A stretch of DNA of 61,691 nt, from NCBI RefSeq assembly GCF_021401345.1, contig NZ_JACBGE010000028.1, positions 1 through 61,691 of the forward strand, written 5' to 3'. Below the pieces are notes generated by a model that saw nothing but the letters and a program-made list of their open reading frames with translations, was not told where the DNA came from and did not search any database. Position numbers and translations under genes: made by a program. This stretch comes from Hydrogenophaga sp. NFH-34 (GTDB taxonomy: Bacteria; Pseudomonadota; Gammaproteobacteria; Burkholderiales; Burkholderiaceae_C). Below, piece after piece: positions 1 through 8,689 of the stretch (the first letter of the stretch is position 1; each line of letters begins with the position of its first letter).

Positions 1-114
1 AGCGATTGCTCGCACTGCAAGGCTGCTTCAAGTGCCAACCAAACAAGTCATCTGCCGCAGACGCTGATCGGAAGGTAGTGCTTTCACTCGAAAACGCTGA
101 ATTTCAACAGCCTG

Positions 115-750
115 TTAGGGCGCGAGGCGCTCGCGCAGCCAGTTGCCCTCGGCCTGGCGGGTGTAGCGCAGCCGGTCGTGCAGACGGCTCTTGCGGCCTT
201 GCCAGAATTCCCAGCGATCGGGCACCAGGCGGTAGCCGCCCCAGTGTGGCGGGCGCGGCGGTTGCAGCAGGAACTGGGCGCCGTATCTGGCGGCGTTGCT
301 CACCAGCACGGCGCGGCTGTCGATCACCTCGCTTTGCGGGCTGGCCCAGGCTCCGATCCGGCTGTCCAGCGGGCGGCTCTGGAAATACGCGTCGCTTTCT
401 TCGGCGCCGACCTTTTCGACCAGGCCTTCGATGCGCACCACACGTTCCAGCTCCGCCCAGTGGAACTGCAGCGCGGCGTAGGGGTTGCCGGCCAGTTGCT
501 GGCCCTTGCGGCTCTGGTAGTTCGTGTACCAGACGATGCCCCGCGCGTCGTAACCCTTGATCAGGACCACGCGGGTGCTGGGGCGCAGGTCGGCACCCAC
601 GGTGGCCAGGGTCATGGCATTGGGTTCGGGCACCTCGCTGTGAATGGCCTCGTTCAACCACTGATCGAACTGCTGCAGCGGGTCGGCACGGGATGCGGAC
701 TCGCTGAGCTCGGCTTTTTCGTAACTTTTGCGCAGATCGGCGATGTTCAT
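115..750 (-). CDS. pdxH: Pyridoxamine 5'-phosphate oxidase
   Basis: Cytoplasmic FMN enzyme that oxidises pyridoxamine or pyridoxine 5'-phosphate to pyridoxal 5'-phosphate, in the final and salvage steps of vitamin B6 synthesis. The 211-residue length is standard. Visible family marks are the N-terminal LRKSYE segment, the FMN-binding stretch RVVLIKGYDARGIVWYTNY around residue 60-80, QFHWAELERVVRIEG, and the C-terminal WEFWQGRKSRLHDR followed by the WLRERLAP end that closes PdxH proteins. The start ATG is the only one fitting the family N-terminus. It lies downstream of the ChaC gene on the same strand with a 28-base gap, so the two may be cotranscribed. Function is assigned by strong family resemblance. 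Confidence 0.96.
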   Translation of the reverse strand: MNIADLRKSYEKAELSESASRADPLQQFDQWLNEAIHSEVPEPNAMTLATVGADLRPSTRVVLIKGYDARGIVWYTNYQSRKGQQLAGNPYAALQFHWAELERVVRIEGLVEKVGAEESDAYFQSRPLDSRIGAWASPQSEVIDSRAVLVSNAARYGAQFLLQPPRPPHWGGYRLVPDRWEFWQGRKSRLHDRLRYTRQAEGNWLRERLAP

Positions 751-778
751 GGCAGGTGATGGTGAGCGTGCAGGGCGG

Positions 779-1435
779 TCAGGGGGTGGCCGGTTCAGCC
801 AGTTGCAGCAGGCGGGCCAGGGCCCGGTCTTCGATGCCGTGGGCGAGCAGGCCTTCGTGGGTGCGCCGGGCGTATTCCTGCGTGGAGCCGTAGCGGCCGC
901 GGGCGCGGGCGAAGATGTCGCGGTACTGCTCGCTGTCGAGCGGACCGGTGTAGCTCGGGCTGCGGCGGGACAGCGTGAACGCCAGCGCGCGCACCGGGCC
1001 TTGTGCCGTGTCGCACAGCAGCCATTTGGGGTCGTAGACCGGGTTGGGCATTTCGCGGGCCCAGAGCCGGGGCATGGTCGCTTCCACCTCGTCGTGCGGC
1101 AGCCGCAGCGCCAGGCCGGTGCAACTGCCGCCGGGCATCAGGGCAAAGACCAGGCCGGGGCAGTCGGGGGTGCCGCGGTTGACGCGGCTCCACATCTGCA
1201 GGCAGCGGTGGTGGCCATGCACACGGGCCATGCGCGATTCGGCCGCTGCAAACTCGGGGCGCCACACCAGCGAGGCGTACCCGAACACCCACAGGTCGGC
1301 GCGCGGCCCGAGGCTGCGCCATTGCGCAAGGGTCTGCGCCATCATCGCCGCGCCGTCGCGTTCGGCAGGCACCCAGGTCATGGGGCGGGGCTGGCGCGGC
1401 GCGGGTGGGGCACGAAGGGTGTCGGATGCGGGCAT
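779..1435 (-). CDS. ChaC-type gamma-glutamylcyclotransferase
   Basis: Probable glutathione-specific gamma-glutamylcyclotransferase (ChaC family), cleaving glutathione to 5-oxoproline and Cys-Gly in the cytoplasm. The 218-residue protein carries the substrate-loop motif WVFGYASLVWRPEF near residue 50 (family form FGYGSL), then RVHGHHRCLQMWS, RGTPDCPGLVFAL and the AFTLSR...YTGPLDSEQY block. About 40 N-terminal residues before the conserved core are Pro/Arg-rich and poorly conserved, so a later start is possible. A TACAAT hexamer at 1437-1442 reads away on the other strand, toward the OmpA-like gene. Confidence 0.88.
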   Translation of the reverse strand: MPASDTLRAPPAPRQPRPMTWVPAERDGAAMMAQTLAQWRSLGPRADLWVFGYASLVWRPEFAAAESRMARVHGHHRCLQMWSRVNRGTPDCPGLVFALMPGGSCTGLALRLPHDEVEATMPRLWAREMPNPVYDPKWLLCDTAQGPVRALAFTLSRRSPSYTGPLDSEQYRDIFARARGRYGSTQEYARRTHEGLLAHGIEDRALARLLQLAEPATP

Positions 1436-1561
1436 TTACAATCGCCGGTTGGCCGTCAGACTTTTTTATTCATGGGCGGCAGGTTCGGCGGGTTCGCCGG
1501 ATCGGGTGTTTTCCGCAGCGGGAGTCCTGCTGCCCTCATTATTCTGCAAGGAGTTTTCTGC

Positions 1562-2104
1562 ATGTCTTCCCAAGATAACGATCAGGACATCCGCGTTGTC
1601 GCCGTGGTGCTGATTTCGGCCATTTTGCTGGCGGTGGGCCTGGCGGTCGGTGTGGGTATTCACAAGGTCCGCTCGGGTGGGGCGGCGGCGGACGCCGGTG
1701 CCGAGGCTGCACCCGCGGTGGCCGTGGTCGTGACGGAAACCGTGGTGGCTCCGGCCCCGGCGGCGGTGGGTGACGATGCGGCCGTGGTGATCGAAAACGG
1801 CGTGGTGAAGTTCTATTTCGCCTCCGGCAAGGCCGATCTGGCGGCGGGCGCCGTGGACGCGCTGGCCGATGCCATCGCTGCAGCCAAAGCAGGCAAGAAG
1901 CTGGTGATCTCCGGTTTCCACGACAGCACGGGCAGCCAGGCGCAGAACGCCGAGCTGGCCAAGCAGCGGGCCCAGGCGGTGCGCGATACGCTGGTGGCCG
2001 CGGGCGTTCCCGAGTCCAGCGTCGAACTGCGCAAGCCCGAAGAGACCACCGGATCGGGCAACGCGGCCGAGGCTCGGCGTGTGGAAGTGCTGATCGCTGA
2101 ATAA
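1562..2104 (+). CDS. OmpA-family membrane-anchored protein
   Basis: A 180-residue envelope protein. Residues about 11-32 form one hydrophobic helix (VVAVVLISAILLAVGLAVGV). An Ala/Val/Pro-rich linker of about 50 residues follows, then an OmpA C-terminal domain from about residue 85 with the peptidoglycan-binding signature ISGFHDSTGS, NAELAKQRAQAVRDTLVAAG and a final ARRVEV. The start is set by a good ribosome site (AAGGAG, about 1548-1553). It is probably anchored in the inner membrane by an uncleaved helix and bound to peptidoglycan; the exact role is unknown. It ends just before a strong terminator. Confidence 0.85.
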   Translation: MSSQDNDQDIRVVAVVLISAILLAVGLAVGVGIHKVRSGGAAADAGAEAAPAVAVVVTETVVAPAPAAVGDDAAVVIENGVVKFYFASGKADLAAGAVDALADAIAAAKAGKKLVISGFHDSTGSQAQNAELAKQRAQAVRDTLVAAGVPESSVELRKPEETTGSGNAAEARRVEVLIAE

Positions 2105-2120
2105 GCTGCAGCGCTCCCAG

Positions 2121-2151
2121 AAAAAAGCCCGGCAACTGCCGGGCTTTTTTT
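2121..2151. terminator. Bidirectional rho-independent terminator
   Basis: AAAAAAGCCCGGCA, a three-base loop, then TGCCGGGCTTTTTTT: a GC-rich stem flanked by A and T tracts, so it can terminate transcription from both sides. It sits between the convergent OmpA-like gene and gloA. Confidence 0.93.
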
Positions 2152-2173
2152 GCGTCAACCGCAGCGGGGGGGC

Positions 2174-2587
2174 TCAGCGCAGCCCTTGCCCGGTCTGCTG
2201 GTCGTCGCGCTGGATCAGCTCGATCTTGTAGCCGTCGGGATCGGTGACGAAGGCGATCACAGTGGTGCCGCCCTTGACCGGGCCGGCTTCGCGGGTGACG
2301 TTGCCACCGGCCGCCTTGATCTTTTCACAGGCTGCATAGGCATCGGGCACGCCCAGGGCGATGTGGCCGTAGGCCGTGCCCATGTCATAGCTCTCGGTGC
2401 CCCAGTTGTAGGTCAACTCGATCTCGGCCTGGCCCGGGTTGCCACCCTCAAAACCGAGGAATGCCAGCGAGTATTGGTATTCGGGGTTTTCCGAGGTGCG
2501 CAGCAGTTGCATGCCCAGCACCTGGGTGTAGAAGTCGATCGAGCGCTGGAGGTTGCCCACGCGCAGCATGGTGTGCAGAAATCGCAT
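2174..2587 (-). CDS. gloA: Lactoylglutathione lyase (glyoxalase I)
   Basis: Metal-dependent cytoplasmic enzyme converting the methylglyoxal-glutathione hemithioacetal to S-lactoylglutathione. The 137-residue protein is full length. The expected metal ligands of the two VOC half-domains are visible: His5 (FLHTML), Glu57 (EIELTYN), His75 (YGHIAL) and Glu123 (GYKIEL). TDPDGYKIELIQR is the classic C-terminal block. It is followed by the thioesterase gene upstream on the same strand with a 33-base gap. Confidence 0.97.
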   Translation of the reverse strand: MRFLHTMLRVGNLQRSIDFYTQVLGMQLLRTSENPEYQYSLAFLGFEGGNPGQAEIELTYNWGTESYDMGTAYGHIALGVPDAYAACEKIKAAGGNVTREAGPVKGGTTVIAFVTDPDGYKIELIQRDDQQTGQGLR

Positions 2588-2620
2588 CGTGGTGTCCTTG
2601 TCGGGAAGGAAAAGGCGCGA

Positions 2621-3181
2621 TTATGGGGCGGTGGCGCTGGCGGGGCGGCTGGGCAGATCAAAGACCAGGCAGGTCGTTGTGGCATGCGCATAGAGCGTGC
2701 CGTCGGGTCCCACGAGCTGGGCGTCGGCGGTGGCCAGTTGGCGGCCGCAGTGCAGGACCTTGCCGATGGCGCGCACGCGCGGGACCTGGGGGGTGAGCGC
2801 GCGCACGATGTTCACGCTCAGCTCGGCGGTGGTGTAGCCCCGGCCGGCGGGCATGCGGGTGTGCACGGCGCATCCCAGGGCCGAGTCGAGCAGGGTGGCA
2901 AACCAGCCGCCGTGGATGGTGCCCATGGGGTTGAGGAGGTGGGGGCCGGGTATGCCCTGAAACACGGCAGTCCCTTCGGCGACGCTGATCAGCATGAAGT
3001 CCAGCGTGCGCGCGATGCTGGCGTAAGGCAGTTCGCCACGGAGCATGGCCTGCATGAGTTCGAGGCCATTGCGCCCGGCCACCTGGGCCGGCGTGGCCAC
3101 ACCCGGTCCGGGGCCGGCGGCCAGAAGGCGGTTGGTCTCGGTTTCTTCGTGCAGCCAGGTGTCGAGCAGGGCGGTGGTCAT
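2621..3181 (-). CDS. PaaI-family hotdog thioesterase
   Basis: A 186-residue acyl-CoA thioesterase-like protein. The hotdog-fold core begins near residue 45. NPMGTIHGGWFATLLDSALG around residue 83-102 matches the HGG...D catalytic helix of PaaI-type thioesterases, and the strands YTTAELSVNIVRAL and RVRAIGKVLHCGRQLATADAQL follow. The substrate cannot be read from sequence. It is transcribed divergently from a MarR regulator across a 49-base gap containing two palindromes, so repression by that regulator is likely (inference). Confidence 0.85.
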   Translation of the reverse strand: MTTALLDTWLHEETETNRLLAAGPGPGVATPAQVAGRNGLELMQAMLRGELPYASIARTLDFMLISVAEGTAVFQGIPGPHLLNPMGTIHGGWFATLLDSALGCAVHTRMPAGRGYTTAELSVNIVRALTPQVPRVRAIGKVLHCGRQLATADAQLVGPDGTLYAHATTTCLVFDLPSRPASATAP

Positions 3182-3196
3182 GTGTGATCAATAAGT

Positions 3197-3206
3197 TGCA
3201 TATGCA
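3197..3206. promoter_or_regulatory. Palindrome TGCATATGCA, possible MarR half-operator
   Basis: A perfect 10-base palindrome in the gap between the divergent thioesterase and MarR genes. TTGCAT...ATGCAA-like sites are common for MarR proteins, so this may be a second operator or overlap a -35 element. Confidence 0.4.
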
Positions 3207-3209
3207 TTC

Positions 3210-3223
3210 ATTGTAGATACAAT
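3210..3223. promoter_or_regulatory. Palindromic operator with back-to-back -10 boxes
   Basis: ATTGTA-GA-TACAAT is a perfect inverted repeat. Each arm is a TACAAT -10 box on one strand: 3218-3223 reads toward the MarR gene and 3215-3210 toward the thioesterase. A dimeric repressor bound here would cover both promoters. The MarR start codon lies only 8 bases after its -10 box. Confidence 0.6.
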
Positions 3224-3230
3224 AAATCCG

Positions 3231-3698
3231 ATGAACACTGTCTCCACCGTGTCAGGGTCGGAAACGCTGGCATCCGGGGCCCGGCCAACCGGCTGCACCA
3301 ATCTGAAACTGCGCCAGCTCATGCGGGTGGTGACGCAGCGCTACGACGTGGCGCTGTCCGGGGCGGGCCTGAAGGCCACGCAGTACGCCCTGCTGTCCTG
3401 CGTTGTCAAAAGCGGGCCGCTCAAGGCGGTCGATCTGGCCAATCTCATGCGCATGAGTCCGTCCACGCTGTCGCGCAATCTTCAGCCTTTGCTGGCCGCC
3501 GGCTGGTTGCAGACAGGGCAGGGCACCGATGCCCGCAGCCATCTGATCGAAGCCACGCCCGCGGGTGCGGCCAAACGGGCGGAGGCCCAGCGCCGTTGGC
3601 GCGCGGCACAGGAAAGTGTCAACAGCACGCTCGGGCCTGAGCGTGTGCAGGCCTTGCACCGGTTGCTGGACGAATCACTGGCTTTGATGACGGCCTGA
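3231..3698 (+). CDS. MarR-family transcriptional regulator
   Basis: A 155-residue winged-helix DNA-binding protein. Residues about 50-115 hold the helix-turn-helix and wing: LKATQYALLSCV, LKAVDLANLMRMSPSTLSRN (recognition helix), LAAGWLQTGQGTDARSHLIEAT. MarR dimers usually bind palindromes in the divergent promoter and lose affinity on ligand binding. No Shine-Dalgarno sequence precedes the ATG, and with a -10 box at 3218-3223 the mRNA may be leaderless. Likely target: itself and the divergent thioesterase (inference). Confidence 0.9.
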   Translation: MNTVSTVSGSETLASGARPTGCTNLKLRQLMRVVTQRYDVALSGAGLKATQYALLSCVVKSGPLKAVDLANLMRMSPSTLSRNLQPLLAAGWLQTGQGTDARSHLIEATPAGAAKRAEAQRRWRAAQESVNSTLGPERVQALHRLLDESLALMTA

Positions 3699-3803
3699 TC
3701 CGCCTGCACGGCGCGCCGCGGTCCGCCTCCGAACGCTGTTTTTGCCCGATCCTTGCCGGTGCGCTCGTCGGTGTTGCGCACAGGGGGCGCAGGTGTGGCA
3801 TCC

Positions 3804-3832
3804 TTGCAGTTGTTACGGATTGAAACTATTCG
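3804..3832 (+). promoter_or_regulatory. Possible sigma70 promoter for the hybrid kinase
   Basis: TTGCAG (3804-3809), a 17-base spacer and TATTCG (3827-3832) lie about 60 bases before the kinase start. The -10 match is only partial. Confidence 0.3.
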
Positions 3833-3892
3833 GGCGGCGTTCAGGCGCCGGCCACCATTCTTATCGTTGGGGCGTCGGCATGGGCGGAACCT

Positions 3893-6800
3893 GTGCAGGC
3901 TGGCCGCTTTCATTTCATGTCTGACCTTCCGTCTGCTGCCGAAGCACACGATCGCCTGAACACCCTGCGGTCGCTGGCGCCTCTGGAGCCTCATGCCGAT
4001 GCCACGCTCGAAGGCCTGGTTCGGCTGGCTGCTCATGCCTGGGACTGCCCCGTGGCGGCCGTGTTCGTCGAGGGCCCCGACCGGCACTGGGCGGTGGCGG
4101 TGCACGGGGTCGAAGCGGGCGTGTTGCCGGTGGACCTGCGGTTTCACGTACAGACCGCCCGCCAGGGGGGCGTGCTGGTGGTGCGGGATGTGGCCCTCGA
4201 TCCCGTGCTGGGGGAACAGGTGCCATGGATTGCGGGTTGGTCGTTGCGGTTTTTTGCCGGTGCGACGATCCGTGTCGACGGCCATGTGGTCGGCACGCTG
4301 TGCCTGGGTGCCCCGCAACCGCGATCCCCCGATCCGTCGAAAGTCCGCCTGTTGACCGACCTGGCCGACGGGGTGGCGCAGTGGTTCCTTCGGCAACGGG
4401 AGTGGCTGCAGCTGTGCCACCGCGAGCGCGAGCACCGGGCCTTGCTGGACCAGATGCCCGGTATCGTCTACCGGGCAGCGCTCGATCCCACGCGGTCGAT
4501 GCTGTACGTCAGTTCCCGTTTGCGGCGGCTGGGCTATGAGCCCGAGCAATGGCTGGCCCAGCCCGAGGCCTGGGCCGATGCCTTGCATCCCGAGGACCGC
4601 GGTCGCGTGCTGGACGAATTGGCGCGCTGCCGGCGGGCCGGCGAGCCGTTCGATCTGTGCTACCGCCTGCGGGCCGGCGACGGGCATTGGCGCCTGGTGC
4701 GCGACAGCGGCGGGCCGGTGCCGGCCGGAGAGGAGCGGGGTGGCACCCTGCAGGGCGTGATTCTGGACCTGACCGAGGCGCTGACATCGGAGGCGGTGTC
4801 GGCCCATTCGGTGCTCCGGGCACTGCCGCTGGCGGTGTTGCAACTGGACGCCGAGGGGGCGATCACCGACGCCAATTTCCAGGCCGAGCACCTGCTCGGG
4901 CTGACACGCGTGCAGCTCCAGGGGCGTGAGCTGGCGGCCCTGAGGGCCGGTGATGCTTCGATGCCTGGGGGGCTGCGTCGGCCGTTGGGGGACGGGCGCG
5001 TGGTGGAGTGGGATTACTGGCACCCGGCCGGGCGGCTCAGGGCCATCGAGGAGCGCCGCCAGCGCCTCGCCGACGGGGTGGAGGTGGTGGTGCTGACCGA
5101 CACCAGCCACCGGCGAGACGAAAGCAACTGGCTGCGCCGGCTGTCCCAGGCCGCCGAGCAGGCATCGGAGGCCATCGTCATCACCGATCTTGCGGCCAAC
5201 ATCGAGTACGTCAACCAGGCCATGGTGGTGACCTCCGGGTATGCCCGGGACGAACTGATCGGCCGCAATTCGCGGCTGCTGCAGTCGGGGCTGACGCCCA
5301 CCTCGCGCTACCGCGACCTCTGGCTGAACCTGATGGCGGGCAAGCCCTGGCGGGGTTTCTTCAACAACCGGCGCAAGGACGGCTCGCACTACATCGAGTT
5401 TGCGGTGATCACCCCGGTGCGGGACACGGCCGGGCGGATCACGCACTTTCTGGCGGTCAAGGAAGACGTCACCGAAAAGCGCCGCATGGGCGAGGACCTG
5501 CGCCGCTACCGCGAGCACCTGGACGAGCTGGTGGCGCAAAGGACCCAGGAGCTTGAGCGCGCCAAGCAGATGGCCGAAACCGCCAGCCATGCCAAGAGCG
5601 CGTTCCTGGCCACCATGAGCCACGAAATCCGCACCCCGATGAACGGGGTGATCGGCATTGCCGACGTGCTCCAGCTGTCGACGCTGGACGCCCACCAGCA
5701 GGATCTGGTGGACACGATCCGCGAGTCGGCGCAGGCGCTGCTCACGCTGATCGACGACATCCTCGATTTCTCCAAGATCGAAGCCGGCCGGCTGGAGCTG
5801 GCCCCGGCGCCCTTCGAGCTGCGCCGCGTGCTCGAAAAAGCCTGCGACGCGCTCCAGCCTGTGGCGTCGGCCCGGGGGGTGCGGCTGCACGCCTTTGTCG
5901 ACCCTGGGCTGGATCCCCGCTGGATGGGCGATGCCTCGCGCGTGCGCCAGATCGTGCTGAATCTGGTTGGCAATGCGATCAAGTTCTCGTCGGGCCTGGA
6001 GCGGCCGGGTCGGGTGTCGCTGCGGGCGCAGCCGGCGCCGGGCGGTGGCCTGCGGCTGCTGGTGCGCGACAACGGCATCGGCATGTCGGGCGAAGTGCGG
6101 CAGCGGATCTTTCGCCCGTTCGTGCAAGGCGAGGCTTCCACCACGCGCCAGTACGGCGGCACCGGGCTGGGGCTGGCCATCTGCCAGCGGCTGGTGGGGG
6201 CGATGGGGGGCAGCATCGTGGTGCAGAGCGAGGCGGGCCGAGGGTCCAGCTTCATCGTCGATCTGCCGCTCAAGCCCTTGGTGACTGAATCCGAACCACC
6301 TTTGGCCGATCTGACGGGTGTGCAGTGCCACCTGCTGTACGACGACACGGAGGTGCTGGCCGACTGGTCCGCCTACCTGCACGCGGCCGGCGCGCAGGTG
6401 CACCTGATGGCGCCGGATACCGCCACCTGGCCGGCTGCGCCGGCACCCTCGCAAGTGCTGATCGTTCCGGAGTCCATGGGCCTGTGGCAGAAACCCGGTC
6501 CGGGGATGGCAACGGTGCTGCTCCGGTGGCAGCCGCGCGATCTGCCCCGGCGGCTCGCCGACGATCGGGTGGCACTGTCCATCGATGGCCTGCACCGGGA
6601 CGATCTCGTGCAGGCTGTCGCCATGGCCAGTGGCCGGCAACCGGCCACTGGCGTCGGTGACAGCGATGCGGGTCAGGGCGGCAAGAACCTGCTCGACGCC
6701 GGCCTGCTCGATCTGCAGGCGCTGGTGGGCGAGCGCTGTGTGCTGGTGGCGGAAGACAACGACATCAACCAGAAGGTGGTGCGCCACCAGCTGGACCGCA

Positions 6801-7906
6801 TGGGGCTGCGCAGCGAAGTGGTCTCCGACGGGCAGCAGGCCCTGGCCTGTTGGCGCCGCGAGCCCGCGCGCTATGCCTTGTTGCTGACCGACCTGTACAT
6901 GCCGGGGCTGGACGGCCTGACACTGGCCCGCACAATCCGGGCCGAAGAGGCAGCGGCGCGCTCCGTCCGCGAGCCACTGCCCATCGTCGCGCTGACGGCC
7001 AACGCGCTGGGCAGCGAAGGTGAGCGCTGTCTGGAAGCCGGCATGAACGCCTACCTCACCAAACCGGTGGCCATGGAGCGCCTGCAGCAGGTGATGGCCG
7101 GGGTTTTTGCCCGCGACATGGGTGGGCAGGGACGAGCAATGCCCACGGCCGAGGCTGTCGTCGAGCGGCCGGACAAGGTGTATGACCCCGCCGTTCTGCC
7201 CCGCCTGGTGGGGGACGACCCCCAGGTGCTGCAGGAGCTGCGGCAACAGTTCATGGCGAACGCGGACCGGGCGCTCGCCGAGGTGGAGCGCGGTGTTGAA
7301 ACGCAGGACTGGAAAGCGGTGGGTGCCACGGCGCACCGGGTCAAGTCGTCGGCGCGAGCCACCGGGGCCATGGCACTGGGCGATCTGTTTGAACAACTGG
7401 AGGCGGCGGTGCGCGAGGGACGCTCCGACGTGGCGGCCGAACTGGCCGGGCAGGTATCGGGTGCGGTGGCCCGCCTGCGCGAGCGGGTCGAACCCTTGCT
7501 GGGGCCTGCGAGCACCGAATCGGTCCTGTGTGTGGACGACGAACCGTCTGTGCTGACGGGCCTGCTGGCGGCGTTTCAGGCTGTGGGAGGGCCGCTGCCG
7601 CAGACTTTCCTGCGCGGTAGCGATCTGCTGGAGCACCTGCCGCCCACCGATACCCGCCGGGTGTTGCTGCTGCTCGATCTGCTGATGCCGCAGATGGACG
7701 GGCTGGAGGTGATCCGCTGCCTGGGTGAACGGCGCTTTGAAGGCGCGGTCGTGCTGCTGTGCAGTGCCCGCTCACGCCTGCCTGTGGCGGCGGAACACCT
7801 GCTGCGGGCCCATGGCATCCGTTCGCTCGGTGTCCTGCACAAGCCGGTGGATGCCGACGCCCTGCGGACGGTGCTCAAACACTGGCGGGACGCGGTCCCG
7901 CTCTGA
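3893..7906 (+). CDS. Multi-sensor hybrid histidine kinase with REC-HPt-REC tail
   Basis: A soluble phosphorelay kinase of about 1337 residues with no membrane segment. Order: GAF-like domain (about 20-165); a PAS domain with VSSRLRRLGYEPE (about 185-300); a second PAS (about 305-380); a third PAS with AIVITDLAANIEYVN (about 420-530); coiled linker; HisKA with the phospho-acceptor SHEIRTPMNG (His577); HATPase with NLVGNAIKF, DNGIGM and GTGLGLAIC; receiver 1 (DLYMPGLDG, Asp1000); HPt (AHRVKSSAR, His1148); receiver 2 (DLLMPQMDG, Asp1262). No output domain and no adjacent response regulator are seen. The GTG at 3893 has a GGCGGA ribosome site; an ATG at 3917 is the alternative start. Signal and partner are unknown. 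Confidence 0.92.
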   Translation: MQAGRFHFMSDLPSAAEAHDRLNTLRSLAPLEPHADATLEGLVRLAAHAWDCPVAAVFVEGPDRHWAVAVHGVEAGVLPVDLRFHVQTARQGGVLVVRDVALDPVLGEQVPWIAGWSLRFFAGATIRVDGHVVGTLCLGAPQPRSPDPSKVRLLTDLADGVAQWFLRQREWLQLCHREREHRALLDQMPGIVYRAALDPTRSMLYVSSRLRRLGYEPEQWLAQPEAWADALHPEDRGRVLDELARCRRAGEPFDLCYRLRAGDGHWRLVRDSGGPVPAGEERGGTLQGVILDLTEALTSEAVSAHSVLRALPLAVLQLDAEGAITDANFQAEHLLGLTRVQLQGRELAALRAGDASMPGGLRRPLGDGRVVEWDYWHPAGRLRAIEERRQRLADGVEVVVLTDTSHRRDESNWLRRLSQAAEQASEAIVITDLAANIEYVNQAMVVTSGYARDELIGRNSRLLQSGLTPTSRYRDLWLNLMAGKPWRGFFNNRRKDGSHYIEFAVITPVRDTAGRITHFLAVKEDVTEKRRMGEDLRRYREHLDELVAQRTQELERAKQMAETASHAKSAFLATMSHEIRTPMNGVIGIADVLQLSTLDAHQQDLVDTIRESAQALLTLIDDILDFSKIEAGRLELAPAPFELRRVLEKACDALQPVASARGVRLHAFVDPGLDPRWMGDASRVRQIVLNLVGNAIKFSSGLERPGRVSLRAQPAPGGGLRLLVRDNGIGMSGEVRQRIFRPFVQGEASTTRQYGGTGLGLAICQRLVGAMGGSIVVQSEAGRGSSFIVDLPLKPLVTESEPPLADLTGVQCHLLYDDTEVLADWSAYLHAAGAQVHLMAPDTATWPAAPAPSQVLIVPESMGLWQKPGPGMATVLLRWQPRDLPRRLADDRVALSIDGLHRDDLVQAVAMASGRQPATGVGDSDAGQGGKNLLDAGLLDLQALVGERCVLVAEDNDINQKVVRHQLDRMGLRSEVVSDGQQALACWRREPARYALLLTDLYMPGLDGLTLARTIRAEEAAARSVREPLPIVALTANALGSEGERCLEAGMNAYLTKPVAMERLQQVMAGVFARDMGGQGRAMPTAEAVVERPDKVYDPAVLPRLVGDDPQVLQELRQQFMANADRALAEVERGVETQDWKAVGATAHRVKSSARATGAMALGDLFEQLEAAVREGRSDVAAELAGQVSGAVARLRERVEPLLGPASTESVLCVDDEPSVLTGLLAAFQAVGGPLPQTFLRGSDLLEHLPPTDTRRVLLLLDLLMPQMDGLEVIRCLGERRFEGAVVLLCSARSRLPVAAEHLLRAHGIRSLGVLHKPVDADALRTVLKHWRDAVPL

Positions 7907-7924
7907 CGGCGGCAGGCGCCCCGG

Positions 7925-8509
7925 TCAGGGCGTCGCGCCCATCAACCGGGCCAACGCATCGGTGGCCATGGCGCCGGCCTGTGTCACGACCTGTCCGCTC
8001 TGGCGGTGGCGGGCCACGATGAACGGCACCGCATCGGCTCCCAACTGGCCGAGCAGGGTGGTGTTGGCGCGGATGGCCTGTTCCACCTCGGCCGGGATGC
8101 TGGCCGATGCCGCGATGCCACCGCTGCCGCCCAGCACCGACTGTTCGTGCGCCGTCATGGTGGCCTGCGGATCCGCAGCCTGCAGCAGCGCGGCACCTTG
8201 GGGGAGACTCTTGGGTCCCAGAATGGCCACCGGAATCCAGACAAAGCGCGTCTGGCCCAGCAGCGGCTGGGCGGCCTGCCACAGGTGGGCGCAGTGCGGA
8301 CATTGTGGGTCGAACAGCACGTACACGGTCTGGGCGCTCATCAGGGCGCCGACCGAAAAGCCTTTGCCTTGCGCTGCCACGGCCTCGTAGGCTTGCGGGG
8401 TGGCGATGGTTGGGGCGGTGGCAGCACTGCCGGACTCTTCGCGCGAGCAGGCGGACAGTCCCAAGGCCATTGCCAGAGAAAGGGACAGGGCAAACAAACG
8501 GGTGTTCAT
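7925..8509 (-). CDS. DsbC/DsbG-like thiol-disulfide lipoprotein
   Basis: A 194-residue periplasmic thioredoxin-fold protein. The N-terminus is a lipoprotein signal ending in LGLSAC (Cys21), so it is probably membrane-tethered. The active site is FDPQCPHC (Cys70/Cys73), the CPHC form found in DsbC-like proteins and DsbA, and the cis-proline motif AVPFIV lies near the C-terminus. It is shorter than DsbG (about 230-248 residues) and lacks an obvious N-terminal dimerisation domain. An ATG four codons upstream is possible, but the signal peptide fits the chosen start. Convergent with the hybrid kinase. Confidence 0.85.
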   Translation of the reverse strand: MNTRLFALSLSLAMALGLSACSREESGSAATAPTIATPQAYEAVAAQGKGFSVGALMSAQTVYVLFDPQCPHCAHLWQAAQPLLGQTRFVWIPVAILGPKSLPQGAALLQAADPQATMTAHEQSVLGGSGGIAASASIPAEVEQAIRANTTLLGQLGADAVPFIVARHRQSGQVVTQAGAMATDALARLMGATP

Positions 8510-8689
8510 GGCGCAGCGCAATGGAAGCGGATAGAGGCCCGATCATCGCAGAACCGGACGGGCCTTTCCGGCTGGCGGGTGCGCAACCCCTGGCCTTTTG
8601 AGGGCTGCTCGAGGGGCGAGAAAAGCGACAATATCGCCGTTCGCCCCCAACGCTGCCGGGCGGTCCCATCTCTTGTTTTCGGAGTCTCT

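Noticed and set aside
1..114. Possible end of a gene or relic of an insertion sequence (TTTCAACAGCCTGTTA near 102-117)
   Set aside because: Sequences like TTTCAACAGCCTG occur at ends of some transposons, but there is no transposase, second repeat or target duplication to support it, and no frame in 1-114 reads as a known protein.
3482..7636. A 1384-codon open frame on the minus strand across the hybrid kinase gene
   Set aside because: The plus-strand protein shows complete kinase domains. Long antisense frames are expected in GC-rich coding DNA, and the His/Arg/Gln-rich product has no domain.
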